Shown piece after piece: positions 1-7,571 of a DNA stretch of 64,000 bases. Numbering within the stretch: position 1 is the stretch's first letter; each line of letters begins with the position of its first letter. Position numbers and translations under genes: made by a program. The stretch is from Holophagaceae bacterium (GTDB taxonomy: Bacteria > Acidobacteriota > Holophagae > Holophagales > Holophagaceae), in the NCBI GenBank assembly GCA_016710635.1, contig JADJVL010000003.1, forward strand, positions 1 to 64,000, read 5' to 3'. The notes beneath the pieces were generated by a model, which had not been told where the DNA came from, searched no databases, and was given only the letters and a program-made list of their open reading frames with translations.

Positions 1-452
1 TCGAGTTCGCCCTGAAGTACGACGACGGCCAGGACCTGTCGGGGATCCCGGACGCCGACATCGTGCTGGTGGGACTGTCCCGCACCAGCAAGACGCCCCT
101 CTCCATGTACCTGGCCATGGAGGGTCACAAGGTGATGAACGTGCCCCTGGTACCCAGCGTGCCCTTGTCCCCAGCCCTGGAAGACATCCCCCAGGGCCGC
201 ATCGTGGGCCTCACCATCCAGCCCGAGCGCCTGCAGGAGATCCGGCTCCACCGCATGAAGCGCCTGGGGGGCATCGGCACCGCCGACGCCTACGCGGACC
301 TGGGCCACATCTTCGAGGAGCTCGCCTACGCGGACGCGGTGTTCAAGGCCCACCGGCGCTGGCCCGTCATCGACGTGACCGGCCGCAGCATCGAGGAGAC
401 GGCGGGCCTGGTGCTGGACCGGGTCTTCGGCAAGGAGCGGGGCATCCAATGA
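1..452 (+). CDS. ppsR: PEP synthase regulatory kinase/pyrophosphorylase, C-terminal part (5' end outside window)
   Basis: The reading frame is open from base 3 and carries the C-terminal part of a DUF299/PpsR-type protein. It has the P-loop-like segment DIVLVGLSRTSKTPLSMYLA, the following NVPLVP stretch and the family's late IGTADAYAD-type region and WPVIDVTGRSIEET near the end. Family members bind ADP and phosphate and reversibly phosphorylate a threonine of phosphoenolpyruvate synthase (or PPDK), switching gluconeogenic flux. About half of the usual 270 residues is visible. The stop overlaps the next start by 4 bp (ATGA at 449), so it is probably co-transcribed with the ergothioneine genes, although no functional link is obvious. 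Confidence 0.88.
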   Translation, partial: EFALKYDDGQDLSGIPDADIVLVGLSRTSKTPLSMYLAMEGHKVMNVPLVPSVPLSPALEDIPQGRIVGLTIQPERLQEIRLHRMKRLGGIGTADAYADLGHIFEELAYADAVFKAHRRWPVIDVTGRSIEETAGLVLDRVFGKERGIQ

Positions 453-1678
453 GCGCGCTGGCCCAGCGCTACGCCGCGGTGCGGGCCCGGACGGAGGCCC
501 TGGCGGCACCGCTCTCGGCGGAGGACGCCTGCGTCCAGGCCATGCCGGACGCTTCGCCGGCCAAGTGGCACCTGGCCCACACCACCTGGTTCTTCGAGAC
601 TTTTCTGCTTAAGACCCAGGATCCGGGCTACCGGGACTTTCATCCGGACTTCGGGTATCTGTTCAATTCCTACTACAACGCCATCGGCGAGCGGCACCCC
701 CGGGCCAGGCGGGGCCTTTTGACGCGACCCGGCCTCGAGGAGGTGAAGGCCTACCGCCGGCATGTGGACGCCGCCATGGCGGCCCAGATCGCCGCGGGGA
801 GCTGCCGCGCCGATCTCCTGGAGCTGGGCCTGCACCACGAGCAGCAGCACCAGGAACTCCTGCTCACGGATATCAAGGCCCTTTTCGCGGAGAACCCCCT
901 GAAGCCCGCCTACGGCGGCGCGAAGGCGGTCCCGGGCATGGCCTCCCTGCAGGAATGGCTGACCTTCGAAGGCGGCCTCGTGGAGCTTGGCCACGACGGC
1001 TTGGGCTTCGCCTTCGACAACGAACTGCCCCGGCACCGCGTCTTCCTGGAACCCTTCGAGATCGCCAACCGCCCCGTCACCTGCGGGGAGTACCTGGCCT
1101 TCCTGGAGGCCGGCGCCTACCGGCGGCCGGAACTCTGGCTTTCCGACGGCTGGGACGCGGTGCAGGCCCAGGGCTGGACTGTTCCGGCCTACTGGCGTCA
1201 CAGGGACGGCGTCTGGAGCGTCCATACCCTCCAAGGGGAGCGGGCCATGGACCTGGAGGAATGCGTCTGCCACATCAGCTACTTCGAAGCCGAGGCCTTC
1301 GCCCGGTGGATGGACCAGGAGGGCGGCTGCGCCGGCGCCCGTCTGCCCACGGAGGCCGAGTGGGAGCACGCCGCCGCCCAGGCCCCCCTGGAGGGCCACT
1401 TCGCCGAGGCGGGTGCCTTCCATCCCTCCACGGCCCGGGCGGGCTTCTTTGGCGACGTCTGGCAATGGACGGCCTCCAGCTACCTGCCCTACCCCGGCTT
1501 CCGGCCTGGACCCGGTGCCATCGGCGAATACAACGGCAAGTTCATGAGCGGCCAGATGGTGCTGCGGGGCGGCTCCTGCGCCACCCCCGCCGACCACGTC
1601 CGGGCCACCTACCGCAACTTCTTCCCCCCTTCCGCCCGGTGGCAGTTCTCGGGGCTGCGCCTGGCGAGGACCCGATGA
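449..1678 (+). CDS. egtB: Ergothioneine biosynthesis sulfoxide synthase EgtB
   Basis: 409 residues with the two-domain EgtB layout. The N-terminal DinB-like domain has KWHLAHTTWFFETFLL near residue 38 and the iron-ligand motif HHEQQHQE near residue 130. The C-terminal domain is of the formylglycine-generating-enzyme fold (RLPTEAEWEHA, GDVWQWTASSYLPYPGF, YRNFFPPSARWQFSGLRLAR). EgtB is a non-heme iron enzyme that joins trimethylhistidine to a thiol donor (cysteine or gamma-glutamylcysteine) with oxygen. The adjacent egtD, overlapping by 4 bp, supplies the trimethylhistidine, which supports EgtB over other family members such as SenA. No egtA, egtC or egtE is in view, so the thiol donor cannot be decided here. 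Confidence 0.93.
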   Translation: MSALAQRYAAVRARTEALAAPLSAEDACVQAMPDASPAKWHLAHTTWFFETFLLKTQDPGYRDFHPDFGYLFNSYYNAIGERHPRARRGLLTRPGLEEVKAYRRHVDAAMAAQIAAGSCRADLLELGLHHEQQHQELLLTDIKALFAENPLKPAYGGAKAVPGMASLQEWLTFEGGLVELGHDGLGFAFDNELPRHRVFLEPFEIANRPVTCGEYLAFLEAGAYRRPELWLSDGWDAVQAQGWTVPAYWRHRDGVWSVHTLQGERAMDLEECVCHISYFEAEAFARWMDQEGGCAGARLPTEAEWEHAAAQAPLEGHFAEAGAFHPSTARAGFFGDVWQWTASSYLPYPGFRPGPGAIGEYNGKFMSGQMVLRGGSCATPADHVRATYRNFFPPSARWQFSGLRLARTR

Positions 1679-2634
1679 GCCTGGCCAAGAAAGTGGCCTT
1701 CGATCCGACCCTCGCCGAGGCGGTCCGCACGGGCCTCGGCGCCCGGCCGAAGACCCTGCCCCCCTGGCTCTTCTACGACGAGGAAGGCTCGCGGCTCTTC
1801 GAGGCCATCACGGAGTTGCCCGAGTACTACCCCACGCGCACGGAGCGGGCCATCCTCGAAACTTTCGCCACGGAGATCATGGCGGCGGCGGGCCATCCGG
1901 GCTGCGTCATCGAACTGGGTTCCGGCAGCGCGCGGAAGACGGCCCTGCTCCTGGAAGCGGTCTTCACCCACCGCCCCGAGGTGGTCTTCCATCCCATCGA
2001 CGTGTCCGCCGCGGCCCTGGACGAGGCGAAGACGCAACTTGGCGAGCGCCTGCCGAACCTCCGGGTGGAGCCGGTCTGCGGCCACTACCTGCCAGCCCTG
2101 GAAGCCCTGGCCCACGCCGGAGGCCCGCGCCTGATCCTCTTCATGGGCTCGACCCTGGGCAACTTCGAGCCCGGTGAGGCCATCGCCTTCCTGCGGGAGC
2201 TGCGCTCCCACCTGCGCCCCGACGACCTCTTCCTCCTGGGCCTGGACCTGGAGAAGGATCCCGCCATCCTGGTGCCCGCCTACGACGACGCCGCCGGCGT
2301 CACCGCGGCCTTCAACCTGAACCTGCTGGCGCGGCTGAACCGGGAGCTGGGGGCGGACTTCGACCTGGACGCCTTCCGGCATCTGGCCCTGTGGAACGCC
2401 GTCGAGCACCGCATCGAGATGCACCTGGTGAGCCTAAAACCCCAGACCGTGCGCTTCGCAGCCACGGGCCTGGAGATCACCTTCATCGAAGGCGAGCGGA
2501 TCCACACGGAGAACAGCTACAAGCACCCCCCGGCGGAGGTGGACCGGATTCTGGCGGAGGGCGGCTTCGCGCCGGTGGCGGCCTGGACCGACGCCCGGGG
2601 CTGGTTCACCCTGCGCCTGGCGCGGCCGAGGTAG
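1675..2634 (+). CDS. egtD: L-histidine N(alpha)-methyltransferase EgtD
   Basis: 319 residues, close to the usual 320. The start ATG at 1675 overlaps the egtB stop. Family marks include PWLFYDEEGSRLFEAITELP, EYYPTRTERAIL and the SAM-binding stretch VIELGSGSARKT near residue 80. LILFMGSTLGNFEPGEA sits mid-protein and RIHTENSYKH near the C-terminus. EgtD methylates the histidine alpha-amino group three times using SAM to make hercynine, the substrate of EgtB. With egtB it forms a minimal ergothioneine (redox-buffer) operon in the cytoplasm. Confidence 0.94.
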   Translation: MSLAKKVAFDPTLAEAVRTGLGARPKTLPPWLFYDEEGSRLFEAITELPEYYPTRTERAILETFATEIMAAAGHPGCVIELGSGSARKTALLLEAVFTHRPEVVFHPIDVSAAALDEAKTQLGERLPNLRVEPVCGHYLPALEALAHAGGPRLILFMGSTLGNFEPGEAIAFLRELRSHLRPDDLFLLGLDLEKDPAILVPAYDDAAGVTAAFNLNLLARLNRELGADFDLDAFRHLALWNAVEHRIEMHLVSLKPQTVRFAATGLEITFIEGERIHTENSYKHPPAEVDRILAEGGFAPVAAWTDARGWFTLRLARPR

Positions 2635-2885
2635 CCTCGCCATGCTGCCGCCTCTTCCTTGCCCGGGGAGCGACCCGGTCGGGGGGAGTTGTAGCCGGAA
2701 GAGGCCGGGCGGCAGGAAGGACTTTGCGCCGGGGCGGCCTGGGCGCGGTTGTCGAGCAATTTCCGGTCGCGGTTGTGTCGCAAAGGATCGTTCTCGTCCA
2801 AGGCTACGCGAACGGGCCCGGGCCCAGGGCCGCGGGGGCGGGGGGGAGGGCATCCTGGTCCATCGCCGGGCGACTCAGGTGATGG
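2635..2885. other. Convergent intergenic gap with a terminator-like inverted repeat
   Basis: 251 bp between the convergent egtD and ampG-like genes. An inverted repeat pairs GCCTCTTCC near 2650 with GGAAGAGGC near 2699, extended by TGCCGCC/GGCGGCA-type arms, which could act as a bidirectional terminator. There is no coding signal and no copy of the palindromic repeat family found in other convergent gaps of this window. Confidence 0.4.
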
Positions 2886-4196
2886 TCAGGGCCTCCCGGC
2901 CCCCGGCCGCCGGGCTGGCACCGGTTCGGGGCAGTTCCACAAAGGGGGCCCCCTGGCGGGACCCGGCTGCGAAGCCGGCGCCGGCAGTTCCCACCGCTCG
3001 AACCTGAGGAGCAGGAGCAGGCCCGGCAGGGCCAGGACGGCGCAGAGACCGAAGAAGGCCGGCCAGCCCAAGGCCTCGGCGGCAACGCCCGCGGGGCTGG
3101 CGAAGACCACCCTTGCGAGGGCCATCAACGAGGACACGAGGGCGTACTGGGTGGCCGCGAGGCCCTTGTCGCAGAGGCGCATCATGAAGGCGGTGTAGGC
3201 CGCGGTGCCGAGGCCGTAGCCGAGGTTCTCGAAGGTGATGGCGGCGAGCATCCAGGGCAGGCTGCGCCCCTGCAACGCCAGGCCGAGGAGCACGAGACTG
3301 GTGGTGAGCTGCACAAGGCCGAACACCACGAGGGCGCGGCGCAGGGGCCACCAGGCCATGAGGAGCCCGCCCAGCGGGCCCCCGAGGATGATGGCGACGA
3401 CACCCACACCTTTGGTGGCGAGGCCCACTTCGGTCATGGAGAAGCCGGTCTTGAGGAGGAAGGGCACCACGAGGGCGAGACCCAGGCTGTCCCCCAGCTT
3501 GTAGAGCACGACGAAGAGCAGGGCTTCCGCCGCGCCCCGCCGCCGCAGCAGGGCCTTGAGGGGTTCCGCCACCGCCGCGCGCAGGGTTCGGGGAGCCGGA
3601 GGCAGCTCGGGCTGGGGGGCAAAGAGGTTGGCCACCAGGCCCGGCACCAGGAAGGCCGCCATGGCGAGGTAGGTGATCCGGAATCCTACGCGGTCCGCCA
3701 GGATCAGGGCGATGGCCCCCGCGATCAACATGGCCAGGCGGTAGGCGCCGACATGGAGTGAAGCCCCGAGGCCCTGCCAGCGGGGCGGCAGGATCTCCGC
3801 GCGCCAGGCGTCGATGGCGATGTCCTGGGTGGCGGACGCGAAGGCCACCGCGAAGGCCAGGACCGCGATCCAGCGCAGGCCCGCGCGGGGATCGGCGAAC
3901 GCGAGGGCCACGAGGAGGAGCACAAGGGCGACCTGGGCCGCGAGGATCCAGCCCCGGCGCCGGGGCAATCCCGGCGGGGCGAAGCGGTCCAGCAGGGGCG
4001 ACCAGAGGAATTTCAGCGTGTAGGGCAGACCCACCAGGGCGAAGAAGCCCACCGTGCCCAGATCCACGCCGGCCTTGGTGAGCCAGGCCTGGAGGGTGGT
4101 GCTGGTGAGGAGGAGGGGCAGGCCCGAGGCAAAGCCCAGCAGGACCGTGGCGGCGAGGGCGCGGGTGTTCCCTGGTTCCTGGGGCTCGGAAGGCAT
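2886..4196 (-). CDS. AmpG-like MFS transporter (muropeptide permease family)
   Basis: About 436 residues if translation starts at the ATG at 4196 (MPSEPQEPG); an upstream ATG at 4238 is possible but lies inside the divergent GNAT start. Twelve hydrophobic segments are apparent. The N-terminal half has the AmpG/MFS_1-like features LLGFASGLPLLLTSTTLQAWL, FLWSPLLDRF and TQDIAIDAWR. AmpG proteins import GlcNAc-anhydroMurNAc peptides for cell-wall recycling, and related members carry other anionic solutes. The C-terminus ends in a low-complexity Pro/Arg-rich tail. It is divergent from the GNAT gene with only about 40 bp between starts. Substrate is inferred from family only. Confidence 0.75.
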   Translation of the reverse strand: MPSEPQEPGNTRALAATVLLGFASGLPLLLTSTTLQAWLTKAGVDLGTVGFFALVGLPYTLKFLWSPLLDRFAPPGLPRRRGWILAAQVALVLLLVALAFADPRAGLRWIAVLAFAVAFASATQDIAIDAWRAEILPPRWQGLGASLHVGAYRLAMLIAGAIALILADRVGFRITYLAMAAFLVPGLVANLFAPQPELPPAPRTLRAAVAEPLKALLRRRGAAEALLFVVLYKLGDSLGLALVVPFLLKTGFSMTEVGLATKGVGVVAIILGGPLGGLLMAWWPLRRALVVFGLVQLTTSLVLLGLALQGRSLPWMLAAITFENLGYGLGTAAYTAFMMRLCDKGLAATQYALVSSLMALARVVFASPAGVAAEALGWPAFFGLCAVLALPGLLLLLRFERWELPAPASQPGPARGPPLWNCPEPVPARRPGAGRP

Positions 4197-4236
4197 CCGC
4201 CATTCTCTCCGGCGCCACTCCGGACACAATGCCTCC

Positions 4237-4668
4237 ATGGACCTGCGCTGGATCCCCCACCTCTCACCGGCCTACGCCCTCGCCGTGGCCCTGCGCCGGG
4301 ATGTGCTACGCAAGCCACTGGGCCTGGAGTTCAGCGAAGCCCAACTCGCCGACGAGGCCGAAGATCTCCACCTCGCGGCCTTCGACGGGACGGAGCTGGT
4401 GGGCTGCCTGCTGCTGAGCGATCGCGGCAGCGGCCGGGTGCAGATGCGGCAGGTGGCGGTGCGGCAGGACCTCCAGGGCCAGGGGCTCGGCGCCCTGCTG
4501 GTGCGCGAGAGTGAAGCCGAAGCCTTGCGACGGGGCTTCGCGACGATGATCCTCCACGCCCGCGAGACCGCCGTGCCGTTCTATCTGAAGCTGGGCTATG
4601 GGCTGGTCGGCGAGCCCTTTGCCGAAGTAGGGATTCCCCATCGCAGCATGGAGAAAGTGTTGGTCTGA
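4237..4668 (+). CDS. GNAT family N-acetyltransferase
   Basis: 143 residues from the ATG at 4237. The GNAT core is clear: MRQVAVRQDLQGQGLGALLV (beta4 and the acetyl-CoA pyrophosphate loop Q/RxxGxG/A) around residues 70-90, then HARETAVPFYLKLGYGLVGE typical of the C-terminal half. It resembles the small ElaA/YjcF-like stand-alone acetyltransferases. The acetyl acceptor cannot be predicted. The start lies in a CCATGG shared with the divergent transporter's upstream region, and a CACAAT sequence about 7 nt before the start could be a -10 box of a nearly leaderless transcript. Confidence 0.85.
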   Translation: MDLRWIPHLSPAYALAVALRRDVLRKPLGLEFSEAQLADEAEDLHLAAFDGTELVGCLLLSDRGSGRVQMRQVAVRQDLQGQGLGALLVRESEAEALRRGFATMILHARETAVPFYLKLGYGLVGEPFAEVGIPHRSMEKVLV

Positions 4669-4696
4669 GGGTTCCATCCGGGCCACGGGTCTGGAG

Positions 4697-4780
4697 GTTG
4701 AGCTTGCCGTTGACCGTGCCGTTGACCGTGCCGTTGACCTTGCCGTTGACCTTGCCGTTGAAGTTGCAGTTGCAGTTGAA
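4697..4780 (-). repeat. 12-bp tandem repeat next to palindrome A1
   Basis: Six to seven imperfect copies of a 12-mer that reads GGTCAACGGCAA on the minus strand (GTTGACCTTGCC on the plus strand). Copies vary at one or two positions and the array decays into 6-bp units (GTTGCA) next to the palindrome. Single or partial copies of the same 12-mer occur near 16151, 17520 and 46218, each close to a related palindrome, so the repeat is a recurrent part of the element. Confidence 0.8.
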
Positions 4781-4784
4781 CAGA

Positions 4785-4850
4785 GCACCTCGATCCGTGA
4801 TGGCCCGCCCTTGGCCATCGCGGATCGAGGTGCCGGCAAGCGATAGCGCG
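4785..4850 (-). repeat. Intergenic palindromic element, copy A1
   Basis: Perfect-length inverted repeat with 21-bp arms at 4785-4805 and 4813-4833, a single G-T wobble and a 7-nt loop. It is followed by the conserved flank GGCAAGCGATAGCGC and then AGGAccATGAACCC. On the minus strand it reads flank, GGCACC, stem, GGTGC, CTGTTCAA, tandem 12-mers. The stem sequence is nearly identical to that of copy B1 at 7264. It could form a hairpin in either RNA strand at the end of both convergent genes. Confidence 0.75.
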
Positions 4851-4993
4851 GCAGGACCATGAACCCGGCTCGGTTCCATGACGATCCGTCCTGGTGGGCC
4901 GGTGCTTGGTGTTGCAGGCCAATCGAACTTTCCAACCAGGCATTCGCGCCTCGCCCATCACGGCGGCCGACCATTCCTCCCGTTCCACGACCT

Positions 4994-5083
4994 GGCGCGC
5001 TATCGCTTGCCGGCACCCTTCCAGACATCAATTCGCACACTGCGCGAATTGATGCCTGAAAGGGTGCTCTGTTCAACTGCACC
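4994..5083 (+). repeat. Intergenic palindromic element, copy A2
   Basis: The flank GCGCGCTATCGCTTGCCG is followed by 24-bp arms at 5013-5036 and 5044-5067 (two mismatches) with a 7-nt loop, then GCTCTGTTCAACTGC. It has the same architecture as A1 but inverted and with an unrelated stem sequence, so structure and flanks are conserved while the stem is not. It lies just after the stop of the minus-strand gene at 5147. Confidence 0.75.
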
Positions 5084-5146
5084 CAACGACTCCGAGTCCT
5101 TCGAACCGACAGTGGTGCCCTACCCGGAGGGAAGGAGCCACCACGC

Positions 5147-6631
5147 TCACTCCTCCAATGCCTCCCGCATCCGCTCCACCAGCGTCCTGAGGATCACCAG
5201 GCGTCCGGAGTACTTGTCTTCCGCGGGCACCAGGGTCCAGGGAATGTCTTCGGTGCTGGTGCGTTCGAGCATGTCGCAGATGGCGGCTTCGTACTTGGGC
5301 CATTTCTCCCGGTTCCGCCAGTCCTCGTCGGTGATCTTGAAGCGCTTGAAGGCCGTTTCGGCGCGCGCCTCGAAGCGACGCAGCTGCTCCTCCTGGCTGA
5401 TCTGCAGCCAGAACTTGGCCACGATGGAGCCGTGGCGGCGCAGCTGGTCCTCGAAAGCGTTGATCTCCTCGTAGGCCCGCATCCAGTCCGCCTGGGCGGC
5501 GAAGCCTTCCACCCGCTCCACCAGCACGCGGCCGTACCAGGAGCGGTCGAAGATGGTGGCGCTGCCGGCCCGGGGCAGGTGGCGCCAGAAGCGCCAGAGG
5601 TAGGGCTGGGCGCGCTCCTCCTCCGTGGGCGCGGCGACGGGCACGACCTTCACCCGGCCGGCGTCGAGCGCCGCGACGACCCGGCGGATGCCGCCCCCCT
5701 TGCCGGCGGCGTCCATCCCTTCGAAGACGCAGACCAGGCTGCGCTTCTGGAAGGCCTTGGTGCGGGTGAGACGCGCCAGGTCGCCCTGCCAGCGCTCCAG
5801 TTCGGTCTCGTAGTCCTTTTTCTCGATGCGCCCACCGAGGTCCAGGACCCGCAGCGGGTTCACCTCCTCGGCTACCTCCCGCACAGGCAGGGCGTGGACG
5901 GCGGGGCGCGGGGTTCCTTCCGCGTCGAGCCGGGCCCGGAGATGCTCCAGGATGTGGCGGCCCACGGTGATCAGCTGGTGCCGGTGGTCCGTGGCCTCCA
6001 CCAGGATCCAGGGCGCCTCCGCCGTGCTGGTGAGCTGGATGGCCCTCGCGCTCACCTTGCGGAAGGTGTCGTAGCGCTCGAAGTTCTCCCAGTCCTGCTT
6101 CGTGATGCGCCAGCTGGTGAGGGGATCGTCCTCGATGGCCCGCATGCGCTTCTTCTGCAGCTTCTTGGAAAGGTGCATCCAGAACTTGAGCACCAGCACG
6201 CCCTCGTGGACCAGCATGGTCTCGAAGTCCCGGACCCGCTCCATCTCCCGTTCCATGCGGGCGTTGCTGATGCGGCCGAAGGCCCGGTGCACGATGGGCA
6301 TGGTGTGCCAGGAACCGTGGAAGAGGGAGATGCGGCCCTTGGGGGGCAACATGCGCCAAAAGCGCCACATGGCCGGCCGCTCCCGCTCCTCGTCGGAGGG
6401 TTCCCGCAAGCCGTGGGTGTCGATGAAGCGGGGATCCATCCAGGCGTTGAGCACACCCAGGGTCTCCCGCTTGCCCGCCCCCTTGACGCCCCCGACGATC
6501 ACCACCACTGCTAGCTTCTTGGAGGCCTTGAGGTCCATCTGGGCCTCCAGCAGCGCCTCCCGCAGCGGGCCTTCCGCCGCGTCGAACTCTTCTTTGGAAA
6601 TTGTGCGGCCGAGTTCGAAAGCCTCGAACAT
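5147..6631 (-). CDS. pap: Polyphosphate:AMP phosphotransferase, two-domain PPK2 family
   Basis: 494 residues with two PPK2 domains in tandem, the class II layout. The C-terminal domain has Walker A FEGMDAAGKGGGIRR near residue 300 and the lid/Walker B stretch IFDRSWYGRVLVERV near 370, plus WLQISQEEQLRRF. The N-terminal domain keeps the fold, but its P-loop is altered (GGVKGAGKRET) and the DRSWY position reads FHGSWHTM, so it is probably not catalytic. Such enzymes phosphorylate AMP (or other nucleotides) with polyphosphate. It is transcribed alone, divergent from a lipoprotein gene. Confidence 0.85.
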   Translation of the reverse strand: MFEAFELGRTISKEEFDAAEGPLREALLEAQMDLKASKKLAVVVIVGGVKGAGKRETLGVLNAWMDPRFIDTHGLREPSDEERERPAMWRFWRMLPPKGRISLFHGSWHTMPIVHRAFGRISNARMEREMERVRDFETMLVHEGVLVLKFWMHLSKKLQKKRMRAIEDDPLTSWRITKQDWENFERYDTFRKVSARAIQLTSTAEAPWILVEATDHRHQLITVGRHILEHLRARLDAEGTPRPAVHALPVREVAEEVNPLRVLDLGGRIEKKDYETELERWQGDLARLTRTKAFQKRSLVCVFEGMDAAGKGGGIRRVVAALDAGRVKVVPVAAPTEEERAQPYLWRFWRHLPRAGSATIFDRSWYGRVLVERVEGFAAQADWMRAYEEINAFEDQLRRHGSIVAKFWLQISQEEQLRRFEARAETAFKRFKITDEDWRNREKWPKYEAAICDMLERTSTEDIPWTLVPAEDKYSGRLVILRTLVERMREALEE

Positions 6632-6737
6632 GGTGGCCTCCTCTGAAAGGGGGGACAGGGTACTCCCGGGGGGAAGGGGTGGGGGTCACGAGTCGTGCCG
6701 ATGCCCCGGGCGGGCGGTCCTGGGCTAGAGTCTGGCC

Positions 6738-7199
6738 ATGCGGATCGCCTCCATTCCCTTCCTAGGCACCCTCACCACCTTCGCCCTCCTCGTCCTCCCG
6801 GGCTGCCGGACCGCCACGACGGCACCCGGCTCCGGTCCTGCCGCGAAGCCCCCCGAACCCGTGACGACCCGGGCGGAGCTCAAGCTCGTCCAGCCGACGC
6901 TGCGGACCGCACCGCCCCTGCCCGCCCAGCCGGCGGCGACGCGGACCGCGGGCATCTTTGGCCGCGTGGTCACGGAGGTGACGGTGGACGAGACCGGCCA
7001 GACCGTCGGGGTGCGCGTCCTGTCCGGGCCGGAAGAGCTGCGCGGAGTCACCGTGGCCTGGGCGCGGAAGCTGGTCTTCTCGCCCGGATCCCTGGGCGGC
7101 GTGCCGAAGGCGTTTCGCATGAAGGCCGCGGTGTTGTGGTCGGCGGAGGGGCGGACCTATGAGGTCGTGCTGCCGAAGTCGGCGGCGGGATGGGAGTAG
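6738..7199 (+). CDS. Putative lipoprotein with TonB C-terminal-like domain
   Basis: 153 residues. There is an N-terminal signal with a lipobox-like LLVLPGC at about residue 23, then a Pro/Ala-rich linker and a C-terminal region GRVVTEVTVDETGQTVGVRVLSGPEEL...KLVFSPGSLGGVP. This matches the TonB-C type fold used by energy-transducer-like proteins. It lacks the N-terminal TonB transmembrane anchor, so it is more likely a periplasmic or outer-membrane lipoprotein with a TonB-C module than a true TonB. A TAGAGT sequence 6 nt before the start may be a -10 box of a very short leader. Confidence 0.6.
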   Translation: MRIASIPFLGTLTTFALLVLPGCRTATTAPGSGPAAKPPEPVTTRAELKLVQPTLRTAPPLPAQPAATRTAGIFGRVVTEVTVDETGQTVGVRVLSGPEELRGVTVAWARKLVFSPGSLGGVPKAFRMKAAVLWSAEGRTYEVVLPKSAAGWE

Positions 7200-7263
7200 G
7201 AAGTCGGCCAGGCGAACCCAAGCTGGCGTTCCCGGATCGGGCGGCGACGGCGCTGCGCGCCGG

Positions 7264-7320
7264 GCACCTCGATCCGCGATGGCCGAAGGGCGCGGCCATC
7301 GTGGATCGAGGTGCTCGATT
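7264..7320 (+). repeat. Intergenic palindromic element, copy B1
   Basis: 21-bp arms at 7264-7284 and 7294-7314 around a 9-nt loop. It begins GGCACC and ends GGTGCTC like the other family members. The arm sequence matches copy A1, about 2.5 kb away, almost base for base, whereas flanks beyond the arms have diverged. Confidence 0.72.
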
Positions 7321-7448
7321 GAAAACCTTTCATTGTGGCCATACGGTCAGGATCGCTGGTCCAGAGGCGTGGAGGCTGTTCAGCCTTTCCAGACGAATGA
7401 ACCACAACACACGACCGGCACCCGAATGATTGAAGGTTGGTAAACGGA

Positions 7449-7520
7449 GCACCCTTTCGGATGCGCGTTCGCGACCTTTGCGAACACGCATCCGGAAGGG
7501 TGCCAGACGCGCAGCGTCGT
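7449..7520 (-). repeat. Intergenic palindromic element, copy B2
   Basis: 24-bp arms at 7449-7472 and 7480-7503 around a 7-nt loop, beginning GAGCACCC and ending GGGTGCC. Orientation is inverted relative to B1. The following AGACGCGCAGCG resembles a decayed form of the GCGATAGCGC flank of other copies. Confidence 0.7.
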
Positions 7521-7571
7521 CGCCCTCTGATCCAGGAACGCCCGGCCCGAGTGGGTCGAACCGCTCCTCCG

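Larger units (their letters stand above)
4669..5146. other. Convergent gene-free stretch holding a tandem repeat and two inverted palindromic elements
   Basis: 478 bp between the convergent GNAT and polyphosphate phosphotransferase genes. It contains a 12-bp tandem repeat, a reverse-oriented palindromic element (A1), about 140 bp of unique spacer and a forward-oriented element (A2); these are listed separately. No convincing ORF is present. Confidence 0.7.
7200..7571. other. Convergent gene-free stretch with two palindromic elements
   Basis: 372 bp between convergent genes. It holds palindromes B1 and B2 in inverted orientation, separated by about 135 bp of unique sequence of lower GC. No ORF with coding character was seen. 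Confidence 0.7.

Noticed and set aside
4785..5083. Integron attC-like sites
   Set aside because: The palindromes have variable stems and conserved ends as attC sites do, but they lack GTTRRRY/RYYYAAC core boxes in the right places, carry no cassettes between them and no integrase gene is in view.
4697..5083. CRISPR array
   Set aside because: Repeats are 12 bp and contiguous or single palindromes, not regularly spaced by unique spacers, and no cas gene is present.
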